A stretch of DNA of 64,000 nucleotides from Thalassotalea profundi (GCF_014653195.1 NZ_BNAH01000009.1:1-64000), one strand, 5' to 3'; positions 1 to 9,636 are shown, counted from the first letter of the stretch. The notes: generated from the letters alone by a model not told the origin. A program made the numbers and translations.

Positions 1-168
1 ACTGCGCATACGTTTAGGCACTCATTCGCAACCCAATTGCTATTAAATGGGGCTGATATTAGAACAGTTCAAGAACTCCTTGGACATAATGATTTAAAGA
101 CTACACAAATATATACTCATGTCGTTGGCCAGCATTCTTCAGGAACCTTAAGCCCAATTGATAGATAA
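1..168 (+). CDS. Integron-type tyrosine recombinase (IntI-like), C-terminal fragment cut by the window edge
   Basis: Frame 1 is open from the first base to a TAA ending at 168 and encodes the last 55 residues of a tyrosine recombinase. Three catalytic elements are visible: the HTFRHSFAT box (H-x-x-R, codons 3-6), LLGHND with its histidine (codons 27-31), and the nucleophilic tyrosine in IYTHV (codon 38). The tail [12 protein letters not shown] resembles integron integrases, which end in G-x-x-SP-x-D, rather than XerC/XerD. IntI proteins excise and insert gene cassettes at attI/attC sites. The attI site and cassette array normally lie beyond the 5' end of intI, which here is left of the window. 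The IntI-specific insertion domain would also lie outside the window, so the subfamily call rests only on the C-terminus. The fragment is cut by the window edge, not visibly broken. Confidence 0.82.
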   Translation, partial: TAHTFRHSFATQLLLNGADIRTVQELLGHNDLKTTQIYTHVVGQHSSGTLSPIDR

Positions 169-570
169 CTCGAACATTACAAAGTACCTAATTTTTTTCA
201 TTGATACAAAACACCCATATGCTCTATGGCGGTTTGTGCCCCATTGCGCCATAAAACCATACAAATTTAATGTCTAAAATCATATTAATATAATGACCGC
301 TTTGGTATTTTTGAATCAAATTATAATTCTTGATTTTACAGTTTTTTGATTGAATTTAGTACAATTCTCTTATCAAATGCAGGGCTGATTTGTATCGGTT
401 AAAATGTCGCTAGATAAGCCAAGGCTAACGTCCGTTCGTATCAAAGCTGCCTTTTTAAAATTAAGTAGCCAACTTCTTCTTGTGGCATATTGCTGCATAT
501 CAGATTTGATCAAACTCTAATTGGAGTATTTGTGAAATAAGGTACTGACTAATCCAAATTTTAGGATATA
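169..570. other. Intergenic region after the recombinase; no gene recognised
   Basis: About 400 bases separate the recombinase stop from the trhO terminator. I found no convincing ORF on either strand. An inverted repeat (TATGGCG at 225-231 with CGCCATA at 247-253, 15-base loop) lies 56 bases after the recombinase stop and could form a hairpin, but no T-run follows it. No attC site with matched R'/R'' core sequences was recognised. Confidence 0.5.
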
Positions 571-602
571 AAAAAAGCCCTTAACATTACATTAAAGACT
601 TT
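571..602 (-). terminator. Rho-independent terminator of trhO
   Basis: On the minus strand, an 11-bp stem (AAAGTCTTTAA with TTAAGGGCTTT, including G-U pairs) has a 7-base loop and runs straight into a T-tract. It lies about 30 bases past the trhO stop. Confidence 0.85.
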
Positions 603-630
603 AGATAAAAGTAAGTTGTAGCGAGTGTTG

Positions 631-1602
631 TTACTTTTCTATCACTTTACTTTGCTTTTTTTCAACGCGACGTTGTTCAATAATATCTTTAACTTCACCG
701 CCAATATGAATATCGCCCCGTTGCTTAGCTAACTCAATTTGACGTTCGCGCTCTGCAAACCGTGATTTCTGCTCATCGGTCATTTTGTCATGACATTTAG
801 GACAACTGACACCTTTAATATAGTGCTCACTTGCTTTATCTTGCTCGGTAATAGGATAACGACAAGCAAAGCATTGATCATATTCACCTTGTTCTAAGTT
901 ATGATTAACCGCAACGCGACCGTCGAAAACAAAGCATTCACCTTGCCATAATGTCTCACTTTCAGGCACTTCTTCTAAGTATTTTAAAATACCGCCTTCT
1001 AAATGGTATACTTCTTCAAAGCCTTGCTCTTTCAAGTAAGCGGTTGATTTTTCGCAACGAATACCACCTGTACAATACATAGCAACTTTTTTATGTTGCG
1101 TTTTATCTAAGTTATTTTTTACGTATTCTGGGAACTCTCGAAAGCTTTCTGTATTCGGATTAATGGCATTTTTAAATGTGCCTATTTCAATTTCATAGTC
1201 ATTACGCGTATCTACTAATAACACTTCAGGATCAGAAATTAATGCGTTCCATTCACTTGGTTTAACATAAGTGCCTACCACTTGGTTAGGGTCTATTCCC
1301 TCAACGCCCATAGTGACAATTTCTTTTTTCAATTTAACTTTAGTACGCTGAAATGGATTATCTTTATGGTATGAGTATTTACATGAAATTTCATTAAGAC
1401 GACTGTCTTGTTGGAGATAGTTTAATACCGACTCAATACCTTTAGCACTACCTGCAATAGTGCCATTAATACCTTCATTAGCAATTAATAAGGTACCTTT
1501 AACCTCATTTTCTAGCATATGTTTTAATAAAGGTTCTTTAATTTTTTGAAAATTATCTAAACGCACAAACTTATAAAGTGCGCATACTGTCACTTGATTC
1601 AT
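631..1602 (-). CDS. trhO: tRNA uridine(34) hydroxylase TrhO (rhodanese family, YceA)
   Basis: The 323-residue protein matches TrhO (formerly YceA) along its full length. TrhO hydroxylates U34 of certain tRNAs in an oxygen-dependent step leading to 5-(carboxy)methoxyuridine-type wobble bases. The N-terminal half (about 1-100) is the acylphosphatase-like UPF0176 region with the [11 protein letters not shown] motif. A rhodanese domain follows (about 120-220) with catalytic Cys177 in the loop [11 protein letters not shown]. The C-terminal part has a Cys-rich segment ([17 protein letters not shown]) that could bind zinc, typical of the longer members. The start is an ATG at 1602. The gene is monocistronic and ends in a good terminator. 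Nothing is odd about composition or length. Confidence 0.95.
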   Translation of the reverse strand: MNQVTVCALYKFVRLDNFQKIKEPLLKHMLENEVKGTLLIANEGINGTIAGSAKGIESVLNYLQQDSRLNEISCKYSYHKDNPFQRTKVKLKKEIVTMGVEGIDPNQVVGTYVKPSEWNALISDPEVLLVDTRNDYEIEIGTFKNAINPNTESFREFPEYVKNNLDKTQHKKVAMYCTGGIRCEKSTAYLKEQGFEEVYHLEGGILKYLEEVPESETLWQGECFVFDGRVAVNHNLEQGEYDQCFACRYPITEQDKASEHYIKGVSCPKCHDKMTDEQKSRFAERERQIELAKQRGDIHIGGEVKDIIEQRRVEKKQSKVIEK

Positions 1603-1787
1603 AACTTACCCATTGAACTAACCATATCGCAAATATGGTGCTGTAGATTAAAATAGCCGCATATTCTAGCAAACTTCTTCATTATTTACTGTTCAATTTT
1701 TAATCAAAACATCTTTTATATTCAAGATTGTTTACTACACTTAAATGAAGGTTCTATTTACACCTTCACACATTAAGGATGATCAAT

Positions 1788-2801
1788 ATGAAAGCCATAT
1801 CATTTTTATTATTAGTTACTGCAAATTTTCTTTTTATGACTTCGTCAATCGCTGGTGTAATTTTCAATAATAACGGTTTATCTGGAGGCTCCCGATGGGA
1901 CGCAAGTGAACGTGAAGTTTTTGGCGTAGGTGAACGCTCACTAGCTGGCGGCTTACGTTATTCTGTACAAGGTGGGTCTTTTGAAGCTTATCGTGATATG
2001 TTTAGTTGGAATGAACAACCAACCGTGAACGCGTTTACTTACACCGTACAAAGTGCATTCGATGTTTGGACCACAGTTGACCCCATCTCAGGCTTAGGCA
2101 CTAACTTACGGTTTGTCGCCGATTTAGATACCGCAGTTGTCGGTGACTTTCGTGGTAACGGACAAATTAATCGCGCTGGTGCAGAAATCGACCTTTTAGC
2201 AAAAACAGATGCTTACTTTTGGAATGAAGGCAATACAAATAGACAAGGCGAAAGTTGGTTTAGCACTTTAGGAAGTACCGTAGATTTAACATCCGGAACA
2301 AAAAATTACGCGGGTTCAAGCGCTATTATTGGTGCTGATATTTCATTAAACAGTAACCCAGGCGCCATTTACGATATAGACTTATTCTTCCGCTTGCTTA
2401 CGCATGAAATAGGACACGCGTTAGGCTTTGGCGATGTAGATGTATTTAATACAAGGTTTATTGACGACAATTATGACGGTACAGCGGCATCATTAAACAA
2501 CTCATGGGCATCGTCTGTAAATGTATTTAACCCTGCAGAATCACCTCTAAAAATGTACAATGTGGGTAACACGCCACAAGCTGATGGGGTTAATATTTTA
2601 ATGGAGTCTTATGGTCTTGGTATCTCAGCGACGAACCCCATCAACAATCCTATTCCTTTATCAAATGATGAATATGGCATACGCCAGTTCTTATACCCTT
2701 TTATTTCGGTGCCAGAGCCAAGTTCAATGGCGCTCTTGTTTCTTGCATTGCTTTTACTTTATACATCAAAAAGAAGATTGTTACTCAATAATAATTTTTG
2801 A
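1788..2801 (+). CDS. PEP-CTERM-anchored, matrixin-like zinc metalloprotease
   Basis: The protein has a signal peptide (MKAISFLLLVTANFLFM... to about residue 25), an extracellular domain with the zinc-protease motif HEIGHALGFGD (first His near residue 206), and a possible Met-turn (NILMES) about 65 residues later. Aspartate stands at the third zinc-ligand position, as in some HExxHxxGxxD proteases. The C-terminus is a PEP-CTERM sorting signal: VPEPSS, a hydrophobic stretch, then basic residues (TSKRR). Such tails are processed by an exosortase, which must be encoded elsewhere. An earlier in-frame ATG lies at 1779, but the Shine-Dalgarno TAAGGA (1774-1779) overlaps it and is well spaced for 1788. 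The substrate is unknown. A role in degrading or remodelling extracellular protein or matrix is inferred. Confidence 0.82.
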   Translation: MKAISFLLLVTANFLFMTSSIAGVIFNNNGLSGGSRWDASEREVFGVGERSLAGGLRYSVQGGSFEAYRDMFSWNEQPTVNAFTYTVQSAFDVWTTVDPISGLGTNLRFVADLDTAVVGDFRGNGQINRAGAEIDLLAKTDAYFWNEGNTNRQGESWFSTLGSTVDLTSGTKNYAGSSAIIGADISLNSNPGAIYDIDLFFRLLTHEIGHALGFGDVDVFNTRFIDDNYDGTAASLNNSWASSVNVFNPAESPLKMYNVGNTPQADGVNILMESYGLGISATNPINNPIPLSNDEYGIRQFLYPFISVPEPSSMALLFLALLLLYTSKRRLLLNNNF

Positions 2802-2952
2802 TATCTCATCAAGTAAAAGCATATTCATCACCATTAATTTCGGTTAAAATTAACTTTTAATTGGTAGATTTAGTGGTAGCGTTATTAATATTTTTCTTAA
2901 AACGGCAAAGTATTTAATTGCTTTTGTTTTTGTTGTATTCATTTTAGTTTGG

Positions 2953-5292
2953 TTGTTTTCACCGCAAATTTCTAACTACTTTATTCAAAAGCAACTCACC
3001 CCAAACGCTTTAGTTTTAGGCGGACAGAGTCATGTGCGTTATAACCCATTTCTATCAAAACTCAGTGTTGAAAACTTTGTTATTACAAAAAATAAAAACA
3101 TCGTTATTGCAATTAAAGAGCTTGAGCTAGGTATTAGCCTATATCAATTATTATTTGATCGTATTTATATTAAACAATTTGACCTAGATGGCTTATTTAT
3201 AAAAGTAAGACAAGACAAAAACCGAGAAGAAATAGCCGGCTTTTCTATAACTAACGATCCTGATACACAGGCTGGAGAATCAACATCCGCTGAACCATTT
3301 AACTATGAAATTATCTTACCTTTACTCAAGTTACAAAATGCTAAAGTCGGTTATGAAAGTGATGGTAAAAAACTTGAATTTATCGCCACTTATTTCAATA
3401 CAAAAAATATCGCAATAGATAACCAAAAACAATCAGGGCAATTCCAACTCAGTGGAAAACTTCAAGAAGCAATTATCAACCTTTCCGGCAAGTTTGACCT
3501 TATTGCTCAGCAAGGTGTAGTTGAAAATGAAATAGATTTAATGGCTCTCGACCTGTCGCTTTTTAGCCCGTGGTTACCTGAAACTAATCAATTAAAATCA
3601 GGGTTAGTCACCTTAAGTGGACAACAAAAAATACATCTTATTGATAATCAAACAAAGCTAGGATTAAAAAATTCCCAAGTAAAAATAGAACAACTTGAAT
3701 TTGTGCACGACAACATTCTGTTATCAATTGATCAACAAGAGTTTTATGCTAAAGAACTGGAGCTTAACTTAAATGAAGCAAGTGAGGTAGAGTTATCAGG
3801 CCAAGGGCAATTTTCACTTAATCGATTAGCTTTAACTAATCATCAAAATAAACAACAGTTACTCGCAAGTGTTCGTAGTATATCTTTGCCAGTAATTAAT
3901 ATTGATCAAACACAAACAAGCCCATTAATAGCTCTACCAAGCATAGATATTAATAAAATTATTATCTCTGACGAACTCAATACTGATTTACCGCCACTAT
4001 TACATATCGATCAAACACAGTTAATTGATGTAAATATTAGTGACCGTAAAACAGCGATCGACTCTGTCTCTGTCGGCGGATTATCAATAGACACCTATAT
4101 TTCAGACACTAAAAATATTGATAATTTAAACCCTGTTCAAGCATTTATAAATAATGATGAAATAATTGAGGTAAATAAAAACCCTGATGATAGTGCGTTA
4201 ACACAAGCTAACTCCGATGTTCAAAAAAATAATAAGCCAACATCAACGTCTAATGAAAACCAATACCGCTTTGTACTCAACCAATTAAATTTTAGTACCC
4301 CTGCAAGAATTAAATTAGTTGATGCCAGCATAAAGCCTAACTATAAGCGTAACTATACTATCGACACGCTAAAAGTTGGCCCTGTTGATACTCATCAACC
4401 CAATCAAGAAACACGTTTAACCGTAGCAGGTTACGGTGACGAGCATGAGAAATTTAACGTAACAAGTGTTAATAAGTTATTCGCTGAAAAGCCCAGTTAC
4501 AGCGTTAAAGGTTATATTAACGAAATTGATCTATCATCTATTTCACCTTATATAAAAGATGCACTTAAGCATGAAATAAAAAGCGGCCAGTTCAATTTAG
4601 ATATTGATACGGAAATTAATGATGGTAATTTGTCTGGTAATGCTGACATTTTAATTCGCCATATAGAGTTTTCAACTAAAATAGCTGATGCTCATAACGC
4701 GGTTAACACTACAGCAAGCATGCCACTAAACATCGCTTTAGATATGTTAAAAGACAGTAGCGGCAATGTAGAACTATCATTCCCTTTAGCCGGAGATGTT
4801 AATTCTCCCGAATTTGGCTTAATTAGTTTAACGACTTTTTTAGTGAAAAAAGCTTCTATGATGGCGGCCAAAGACTATTTAATGCAAACCTTTGTGCCTT
4901 ATGCCAATGTTGTTTCAATTGCAATGACAGCTGCAGATGCCATCTTGAAAGTACGCTTTAATGACTTAAGCTATATAGCTAAGCAGGTTGAGCCCAGCGT
5001 TGAAGATAATGCTTATTTATCGCAATTTGCGCAACTACTAATTGATAAGCCAGATACACATGTGACTATTTGTCCAATAGCGGTTCCTGATGATATCAAT
5101 TTAAAAAGTGGTGCTAAAGTAACTGAGCCAGAGCAAATAGAGCAACTGAACAAAATTTCAATGCAACGTTTTAATCACTTCAAAAGCCTAATGAATCAGC
5201 AATACAACATAGAAACGTCTCGTTTAATTTCATGCTCACCAAGTATCGATTCAAGTATTAAAGCTAAACCAAGACTTAGCTTTTCAACTTAA
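2953..5292 (+). CDS. DUF748 / AsmA-like envelope protein (true start probably further upstream)
   Basis: This large protein (779 residues from the only canonical in-frame start, TTG 2953) belongs to the DUF748 family, whose long beta-rich periplasmic region is related to AsmA/TamB-type proteins. The C-terminal part shows the family pattern: LSFPLAGDVNSPEF, a hydrophobic helical stretch, then an OmpA-like segment (FAQLLIDKPDTHVTICPIA). In frame upstream of 2953 the sequence still codes for a good N-terminal membrane helix (from KTAKYLIAFVFVV to the TTG). The reading frame is open back to the stop at 2851-2853 but contains no ATG, GTG or TTG. Starting at TTG would delete the anchor, so initiation at a rare codon such as ATT (2884 or 2860) is likely. 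The function is unproven; a role in envelope lipid or outer-membrane homeostasis is inferred from the family. Confidence 0.8.
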   Translation: MFSPQISNYFIQKQLTPNALVLGGQSHVRYNPFLSKLSVENFVITKNKNIVIAIKELELGISLYQLLFDRIYIKQFDLDGLFIKVRQDKNREEIAGFSITNDPDTQAGESTSAEPFNYEIILPLLKLQNAKVGYESDGKKLEFIATYFNTKNIAIDNQKQSGQFQLSGKLQEAIINLSGKFDLIAQQGVVENEIDLMALDLSLFSPWLPETNQLKSGLVTLSGQQKIHLIDNQTKLGLKNSQVKIEQLEFVHDNILLSIDQQEFYAKELELNLNEASEVELSGQGQFSLNRLALTNHQNKQQLLASVRSISLPVINIDQTQTSPLIALPSIDINKIIISDELNTDLPPLLHIDQTQLIDVNISDRKTAIDSVSVGGLSIDTYISDTKNIDNLNPVQAFINNDEIIEVNKNPDDSALTQANSDVQKNNKPTSTSNENQYRFVLNQLNFSTPARIKLVDASIKPNYKRNYTIDTLKVGPVDTHQPNQETRLTVAGYGDEHEKFNVTSVNKLFAEKPSYSVKGYINEIDLSSISPYIKDALKHEIKSGQFNLDIDTEINDGNLSGNADILIRHIEFSTKIADAHNAVNTTASMPLNIALDMLKDSSGNVELSFPLAGDVNSPEFGLISLTTFLVKKASMMAAKDYLMQTFVPYANVVSIAMTAADAILKVRFNDLSYIAKQVEPSVEDNAYLSQFAQLLIDKPDTHVTICPIAVPDDINLKSGAKVTEPEQIEQLNKISMQRFNHFKSLMNQQYNIETSRLISCSPSIDSSIKAKPRLSFST

Positions 5293-5312
5293 CAAACACT
5301 TCAATTATGCCG

Positions 5313-5348
5313 TAAAAAAGGACCCGCTATTACAGGTCCTTTTTTTTG
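5313..5348 (+). terminator. Rho-independent terminator after the DUF748 gene
   Basis: The stem AAAAGGACC/GGTCCTTTT has a 10-base loop and is followed by an unbroken run of T. It lies about 20 bases after the stop at 5292. Confidence 0.9.
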
Positions 5349-5596
5349 TTTAACCCTCCACTTAAATCAGTAATCTCTGATTTTTTTAATCATTTTAAAG
5401 AAAAAACTTTAACTTTATCACCTTAAAAATGAACAATTTATCAGCAAAACACGCTTAAATAAAATACCATATATTGTATACATTGTGACTTTTATGTTAA
5501 CTTTATGTTACTTAAAATTATTTAAGTTGAAATATTCGTCATTAGTCAAAGCATTAACCTAATGGAATACCACATAAAAAAATAATGAAGGTAGTT

Positions 5597-8500
5597 ATGA
5601 AAATTAATAATTTACTCGTAGCAACTTGTTTGCTTATGGTAGGTGCAAATACCTACGCAGAACAAATGCAAAAAACACCTAAACCACCTCAAACATCAAA
5701 TAGAGAAGTAATTGATCATCACGGTGTACCTAATAAAAAAATTAACATTAGAGCCCCAAGTAAAGATCGAATTACACTGCCTACACCAACTCAAACATTC
5801 ACACATTCGAAACACATTAAAAACAAAGTAAGTATCGCAAATGCTGTAGCAACAAGTTGTGACGTTAATGCCTTTGCAACATCAAATAGTACATCACTCA
5901 TAAACGAACTAAAGTTACAAGGTCCTAATTGTATTAATGAGCTATTTTCAGCCTCATCAAATATCCAAGCGTCAACTTACACCTCAAACAATATGTTTGC
6001 AGTCGCAAATCATGTAAAAACTCTATCGACAAATTACGCTGGTGGTGGAGACACCGATATTGAAGGCTTATTTTTATACCTACGTGCAGGCTACTACGTT
6101 GAGTTTTATAATGACAACGTTAGTTTTGTATCGTGGGTAAAGCCTGCCGTAAAAAGCGCCATTGATGCATTTGTCAATAATGCTAACTTTTATCAAAACA
6201 ATGATGCTCATGGTAAGACATTATCTGAAGTGCTGATCACAATGGATAGCTCAGAGCAACAAGATGTTTATTTGCCAATAGTAAAAGAATGGTTAAGCCG
6301 TTGGGATCAAAGCTATGCTGATAAATGGAATATGCGCGGCGCCGTAAATAATATTTTTACCATTTTATTTCGCGGTCAATACAATGCAAATTTTGTGTCG
6401 CTTGTAGCAACGGATACTACACTAGTAAGTCGCTTAAATAACTTTACTCAACAAACATGGATGATAAATAGCGACTCTGAGTTTTTAATCGCCAACGCAG
6501 CACGTGAGCTAGGTCGATTGAAAATGTCCCAATATGGTACAGCTATTCAAGCAACCGTTGATGCTGGCTTAAATGCTATTTTTTCATCTTATGTTAAGTA
6601 TGGTAATGGTGATGCTGTTTGGTTAGGGGCAGCAGATACGGCAACCTACTACGCCAACTGCTCTACTTACAATATCTGTGACTATGATGTTGAACTTAAA
6701 GCATTAGCCTTATCACAAACTCATGTGTGTAGTCCGACACTTAAAATTCTATCTCAAGACCTAACGCCAACTCAGCAAGCTTCTGCTTGTACCACTTTAA
6801 GCGCACAAGAAACTTATTTCCATACAAAAACCGAGTCGGGCAACATCCCTATTCCTGGTGACAATAATACGCAGTTACATATTAATATCTTCAACAGCTC
6901 TGAAGATTATGGCAAATACGCAGGCCCTATATTCAATATTGACACCAATAACGGTGGTATGTATTTAGAAGGAGATCCGTCAGTTGTTGGTAACGTTCCA
7001 AATTTTGTCGCTTATGAGGCTTCTTACGCTGATGCTCCTCATTATGTTTGGAATCTTGAGCATGAATATGTGCATTACCTAGATGGACGATTTAATTTAT
7101 TTGGAAGTTTTAATTCGCCAACAGAAGAAGTCGTTTGGTGGGCGGAAGGTGTTGCTGAATATGTGGCAAATAAAAATGATAACCAAGCCGCAATAGATAC
7201 CATTCATGACGGTTCAACTTATACCTTAAGCACTATTTTTGAAACAACATATGATGGTTTTGACCAAGACAGAATATATCGCTGGGGCTATTTAGCCGTT
7301 CGCTTTATGTTTGAAAATCACTTTGATGAAGTTAAATCTATGATAGGCGAAACACGTGCTGGTGATTGGTCAGCCTACAAAACACGTATCAATAGATGGG
7401 CAAGTGATTACGGCACTGAATTCACTAATTGGACACAAACTGTCACAAGTTCAGGTGGCGGCTCTGACAATAATAATGCGCCAACAGCCAATGCAAATGG
7501 CCCTTATACCGCAGAAATTGATAGCACAATAACGTTTAATAGTAATGGCTCTATCGATACTGACGGTAGTATCGTTAATTATCATTGGGACTTTGGTGAT
7601 GGTACATCAAGTACCCTAGCAAATCCTACACATAGTTATTCAGTAGCCAATAGTTATACCGCAACATTAACCGTTACAGACGACCAAGGCGCTACGGCAG
7701 TAGCTTCTGCAGATGTCATAATTTCCGCAGAGCCAAGCCTAGAAATTCTAAATGGTGGCACTAAAAGCAATTTAACTGCTAACATCGGTCAAACTACGGA
7801 TACTTTCTTTATTAATGTGCCCACAAATGCCAGCAACTTAGTTATTAACATCAGTGGTGGTTCCGGCGATGCTGATTTATATGTACAACAAGGATCTGCG
7901 CCAAGTGATAACAATTATACATGCCGACCATATATCGGCGGCAATATAGAAACTTGTACCATAGCAACCCCCGCTGAAGGTACTTGGTTTATCAACCTAA
8001 AAGCCTATAACACCTTCTCTGGAGTAACCTTAACCGCCAGCTTTGATGAGGCGCAAACCACACCCAATGTAGCTCCCGTAGTATACATAAATGGTCCATA
8101 CTCTGGTGATGAAGGGGTTGCAGTAGCATTTAACAGTACAGGTAGTTATGATCCAGATGGTAGTATTTCATCATTCCATTGGAGTTTTGGAGATGGCACC
8201 ACAAGTACTCTAGAAAATCCTACTCATGTTTATGCAACAGCTAATACTTATAACGTAAGTTTAAGCATTACAGACAATGAAGGCTTAACTGAAACTTCAA
8301 GCACAACAGCAATAATTGAAGCAGTAGCTCCAGTAAGTAATGTTATTGATGCATGTGAAATTCAAGGAGCCCAATCAAATGGTGAAGTATTTGATGATAC
8401 AACAATTTGCTTAGGTCAAACTAACACAACTTGGCTACATATTGCCGAGGTAAATAATCACAACAGTATCGCAATATCTACAGCCCATGGCACAGGCGAT

Positions 8501-8689
8501 TTAGCTATTGAGTTTAGCAACCTAGGATGGCCAAATAGCAGTAATATACAAGGTTCTTCAAATAATGCAGGAAATGATGAATGTATATATTTAACAAATC
8601 TTAGTCATTACTGGGGCTATATTAAAGTATCTGGGGCGTCAGCTGGTGCCGCACTCGTAGTAGATTTTGATACAGCGGGTTGCCGTTAA
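5597..8689 (+). CDS. Secreted M9 family collagenase with PKD and PPC domains
   Basis: The protein has a cleavable signal peptide (MKINNLLVATCLLMVGANTYA), an M9 N-terminal activator-type region, and a catalytic gluzincin domain. The zinc motif HEYVH is at about residue 493 and the downstream ligand is Glu521 in WWAEGVAEY (numbered from the upstream ATG at 5585). Then follow a PKD domain (about 630-715, WDFGDG), a pre-peptidase C-terminal domain (about 740-815, GSGDADLYVQQG), a second PKD (about 830-915, WSFGDG) and a Cys-containing C-terminal domain (about 920-1034). This is the architecture of Vibrio-type collagenases that cleave triple-helical collagen outside the cell, with PKD/PPC parts for substrate binding. 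The start at 5597 is preferred because AAGGTAG precedes it at good spacing. The gene is monocistronic with its own terminator. Confidence 0.93.
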   Translation: MKINNLLVATCLLMVGANTYAEQMQKTPKPPQTSNREVIDHHGVPNKKINIRAPSKDRITLPTPTQTFTHSKHIKNKVSIANAVATSCDVNAFATSNSTSLINELKLQGPNCINELFSASSNIQASTYTSNNMFAVANHVKTLSTNYAGGGDTDIEGLFLYLRAGYYVEFYNDNVSFVSWVKPAVKSAIDAFVNNANFYQNNDAHGKTLSEVLITMDSSEQQDVYLPIVKEWLSRWDQSYADKWNMRGAVNNIFTILFRGQYNANFVSLVATDTTLVSRLNNFTQQTWMINSDSEFLIANAARELGRLKMSQYGTAIQATVDAGLNAIFSSYVKYGNGDAVWLGAADTATYYANCSTYNICDYDVELKALALSQTHVCSPTLKILSQDLTPTQQASACTTLSAQETYFHTKTESGNIPIPGDNNTQLHINIFNSSEDYGKYAGPIFNIDTNNGGMYLEGDPSVVGNVPNFVAYEASYADAPHYVWNLEHEYVHYLDGRFNLFGSFNSPTEEVVWWAEGVAEYVANKNDNQAAIDTIHDGSTYTLSTIFETTYDGFDQDRIYRWGYLAVRFMFENHFDEVKSMIGETRAGDWSAYKTRINRWASDYGTEFTNWTQTVTSSGGGSDNNNAPTANANGPYTAEIDSTITFNSNGSIDTDGSIVNYHWDFGDGTSSTLANPTHSYSVANSYTATLTVTDDQGATAVASADVIISAEPSLEILNGGTKSNLTANIGQTTDTFFINVPTNASNLVINISGGSGDADLYVQQGSAPSDNNYTCRPYIGGNIETCTIATPAEGTWFINLKAYNTFSGVTLTASFDEAQTTPNVAPVVYINGPYSGDEGVAVAFNSTGSYDPDGSISSFHWSFGDGTTSTLENPTHVYATANTYNVSLSITDNEGLTETSSTTAIIEAVAPVSNVIDACEIQGAQSNGEVFDDTTICLGQTNTTWLHIAEVNNHNSIAISTAHGTGDLAIEFSNLGWPNSSNIQGSSNNAGNDECIYLTNLSHYWGYIKVSGASAGAALVVDFDTAGCR

Positions 8690-8714
8690 AAAATAAAATA
8701 GTATTGATCTATTG

Positions 8715-8747
8715 AAGGTGTAACGCTAATAACGTTACACCTTTTTG
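8715..8747 (+). terminator. Rho-independent terminator of the collagenase gene
   Basis: An 11-bp perfect stem (AAGGTGTAACG/CGTTACACCTT) with a 7-base loop is followed by TTTTT, 26 bases after the stop. Confidence 0.92.
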
Positions 8748-8814
8748 ATTTATACATAGCATTTTAAAAAGATGACACCTAGAATAAAAATATGTTCCTA
8801 AACAATTTATAAAA

Positions 8815-9276
8815 ATGAATTATTGGTTATTTAAAACAGAGCCTGATGAATTTAACATCGATGACCTAGAAAAACGCGGGGAAAAAGGTGAATGCTGGGA
8901 AGGTATTCGAAACTATCAAGCACGTAACTTTTTACGCGATCACATAAAAGAAAACGATTTAGTATTTATATACCATTCAAGTTGTAAAAATCTAGGTATC
9001 GCAGGCATAGCGACTGTTGTTAAAGCTGCTTTTCCTGACCCATTTCAATTTAACGTTGAAAGTAAATATTACGATGAAAAGTCTACACAAGTATCACCGC
9101 GTTGGTTTGCAGTTCAAATTGCATTTAAACAAAAAATAACACCACTAATTACACTATCTTCCTTGAAAGAAATACCTCAACTACAAAGCTTTCCGCTGTT
9201 AAAAAAAGGTAATCGCCTCTCTGTCATGCCCGTTTCAGAAGAACATTGGAAATTGATAGAAAAGATTTATAAATAA
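8815..9276 (+). CDS. EVE domain-containing protein
   Basis: The 153-residue protein is a single EVE domain (PUA-like fold) and starts with the family hallmark MNYWLFKTEPDEF. The motifs WEGIRNYQARNFLRD and DLVFIYHSSC, and the VSPRWFAVQI segment, line the pocket known in this family. EVE/YTH-type domains bind modified bases in DNA or RNA. The natural ligand of small stand-alone bacterial EVE proteins is not established. The gene stands alone between the collagenase terminator and a tRNA gene. No defence or restriction gene is nearby, so I would not read this copy as part of a defence island. Confidence 0.9.
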   Translation: MNYWLFKTEPDEFNIDDLEKRGEKGECWEGIRNYQARNFLRDHIKENDLVFIYHSSCKNLGIAGIATVVKAAFPDPFQFNVESKYYDEKSTQVSPRWFAVQIAFKQKITPLITLSSLKEIPQLQSFPLLKKGNRLSVMPVSEEHWKLIEKIYK

Positions 9277-9493
9277 ACCTATAGGCCAAACTGTTTATTG
9301 ATTACATACTACCCAAGGATAAGGTGAGTTAATTTACACTTCATCACGTACTACCGTTATAGACAAAAACTAGGGTTAAATTGATAAACCGCTTGCGTTT
9401 TGGAAGTACTTTTATTCTCCGCACAATAAAAACTCAATCTCTTAAAATATAATTTTGAAGTAATGCTGTTTGAACAATGACAGAGTTCAGGCA

Positions 9494-9519
9494 CAAAAAA
9501 ACCGACATCATGTCGGTTT
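9494..9519 (-). terminator. Terminator of the tRNA-Leu transcript
   Basis: On the minus strand, AAACCGACA, a 3-base loop and TGTCGGTTT are followed by more T, about 33 bases past the tRNA 3' end. The 9277-9493 stretch beyond it shows no gene. Confidence 0.9.
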
Positions 9520-9551
9520 GTAAGGCTTGATAAATCTTAATTATCAAGAAA

Positions 9552-9636
9552 TGGTACCGGAGGACGGACTTGAACCGTCACGCTCGAAAGCAACGGATTT
9601 TGAATCCGTCGTGTCTACCAATTCCACCACTCCGGC
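9552..9636 (-). tRNA. tRNA-Leu (anticodon CAA)
   Basis: Read on the minus strand, this 85-base gene starts GCCGGAG and ends CTCCGGTACCA, giving a 7-bp acceptor stem with an encoded CCA. The D-arm contains GGTAGACAC. The anticodon stem ACGGA/TCCGT encloses loop TTCAAAA, so the anticodon is CAA, which reads UUG. A variable arm (GTTGCTTTCGAGCGT region) marks it as class II. The T-arm has GGTTCAAGTCC. It is a single gene with its own promoter and terminator. Confidence 0.97.

Noticed and set aside
360..480. Possible attC site after the integrase (GTTAAAA near 399 and GGCTAAC near 421)
   Set aside because: The core triplets do not fit the GTTRRRY/RYYYAAC rule and no inverted L/R boxes pair around them.
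2611..2847. 78-codon plus-strand frame overlapping the end of the PEP-CTERM gene
   Set aside because: It lies in another frame of a clear gene whose C-terminal sorting signal is intact; no independent support.
8815..9276. EVE-domain gene as part of a defence island
   Set aside because: Neighbours are a collagenase and a tRNA gene; no restriction, nuclease or toxin genes are near.
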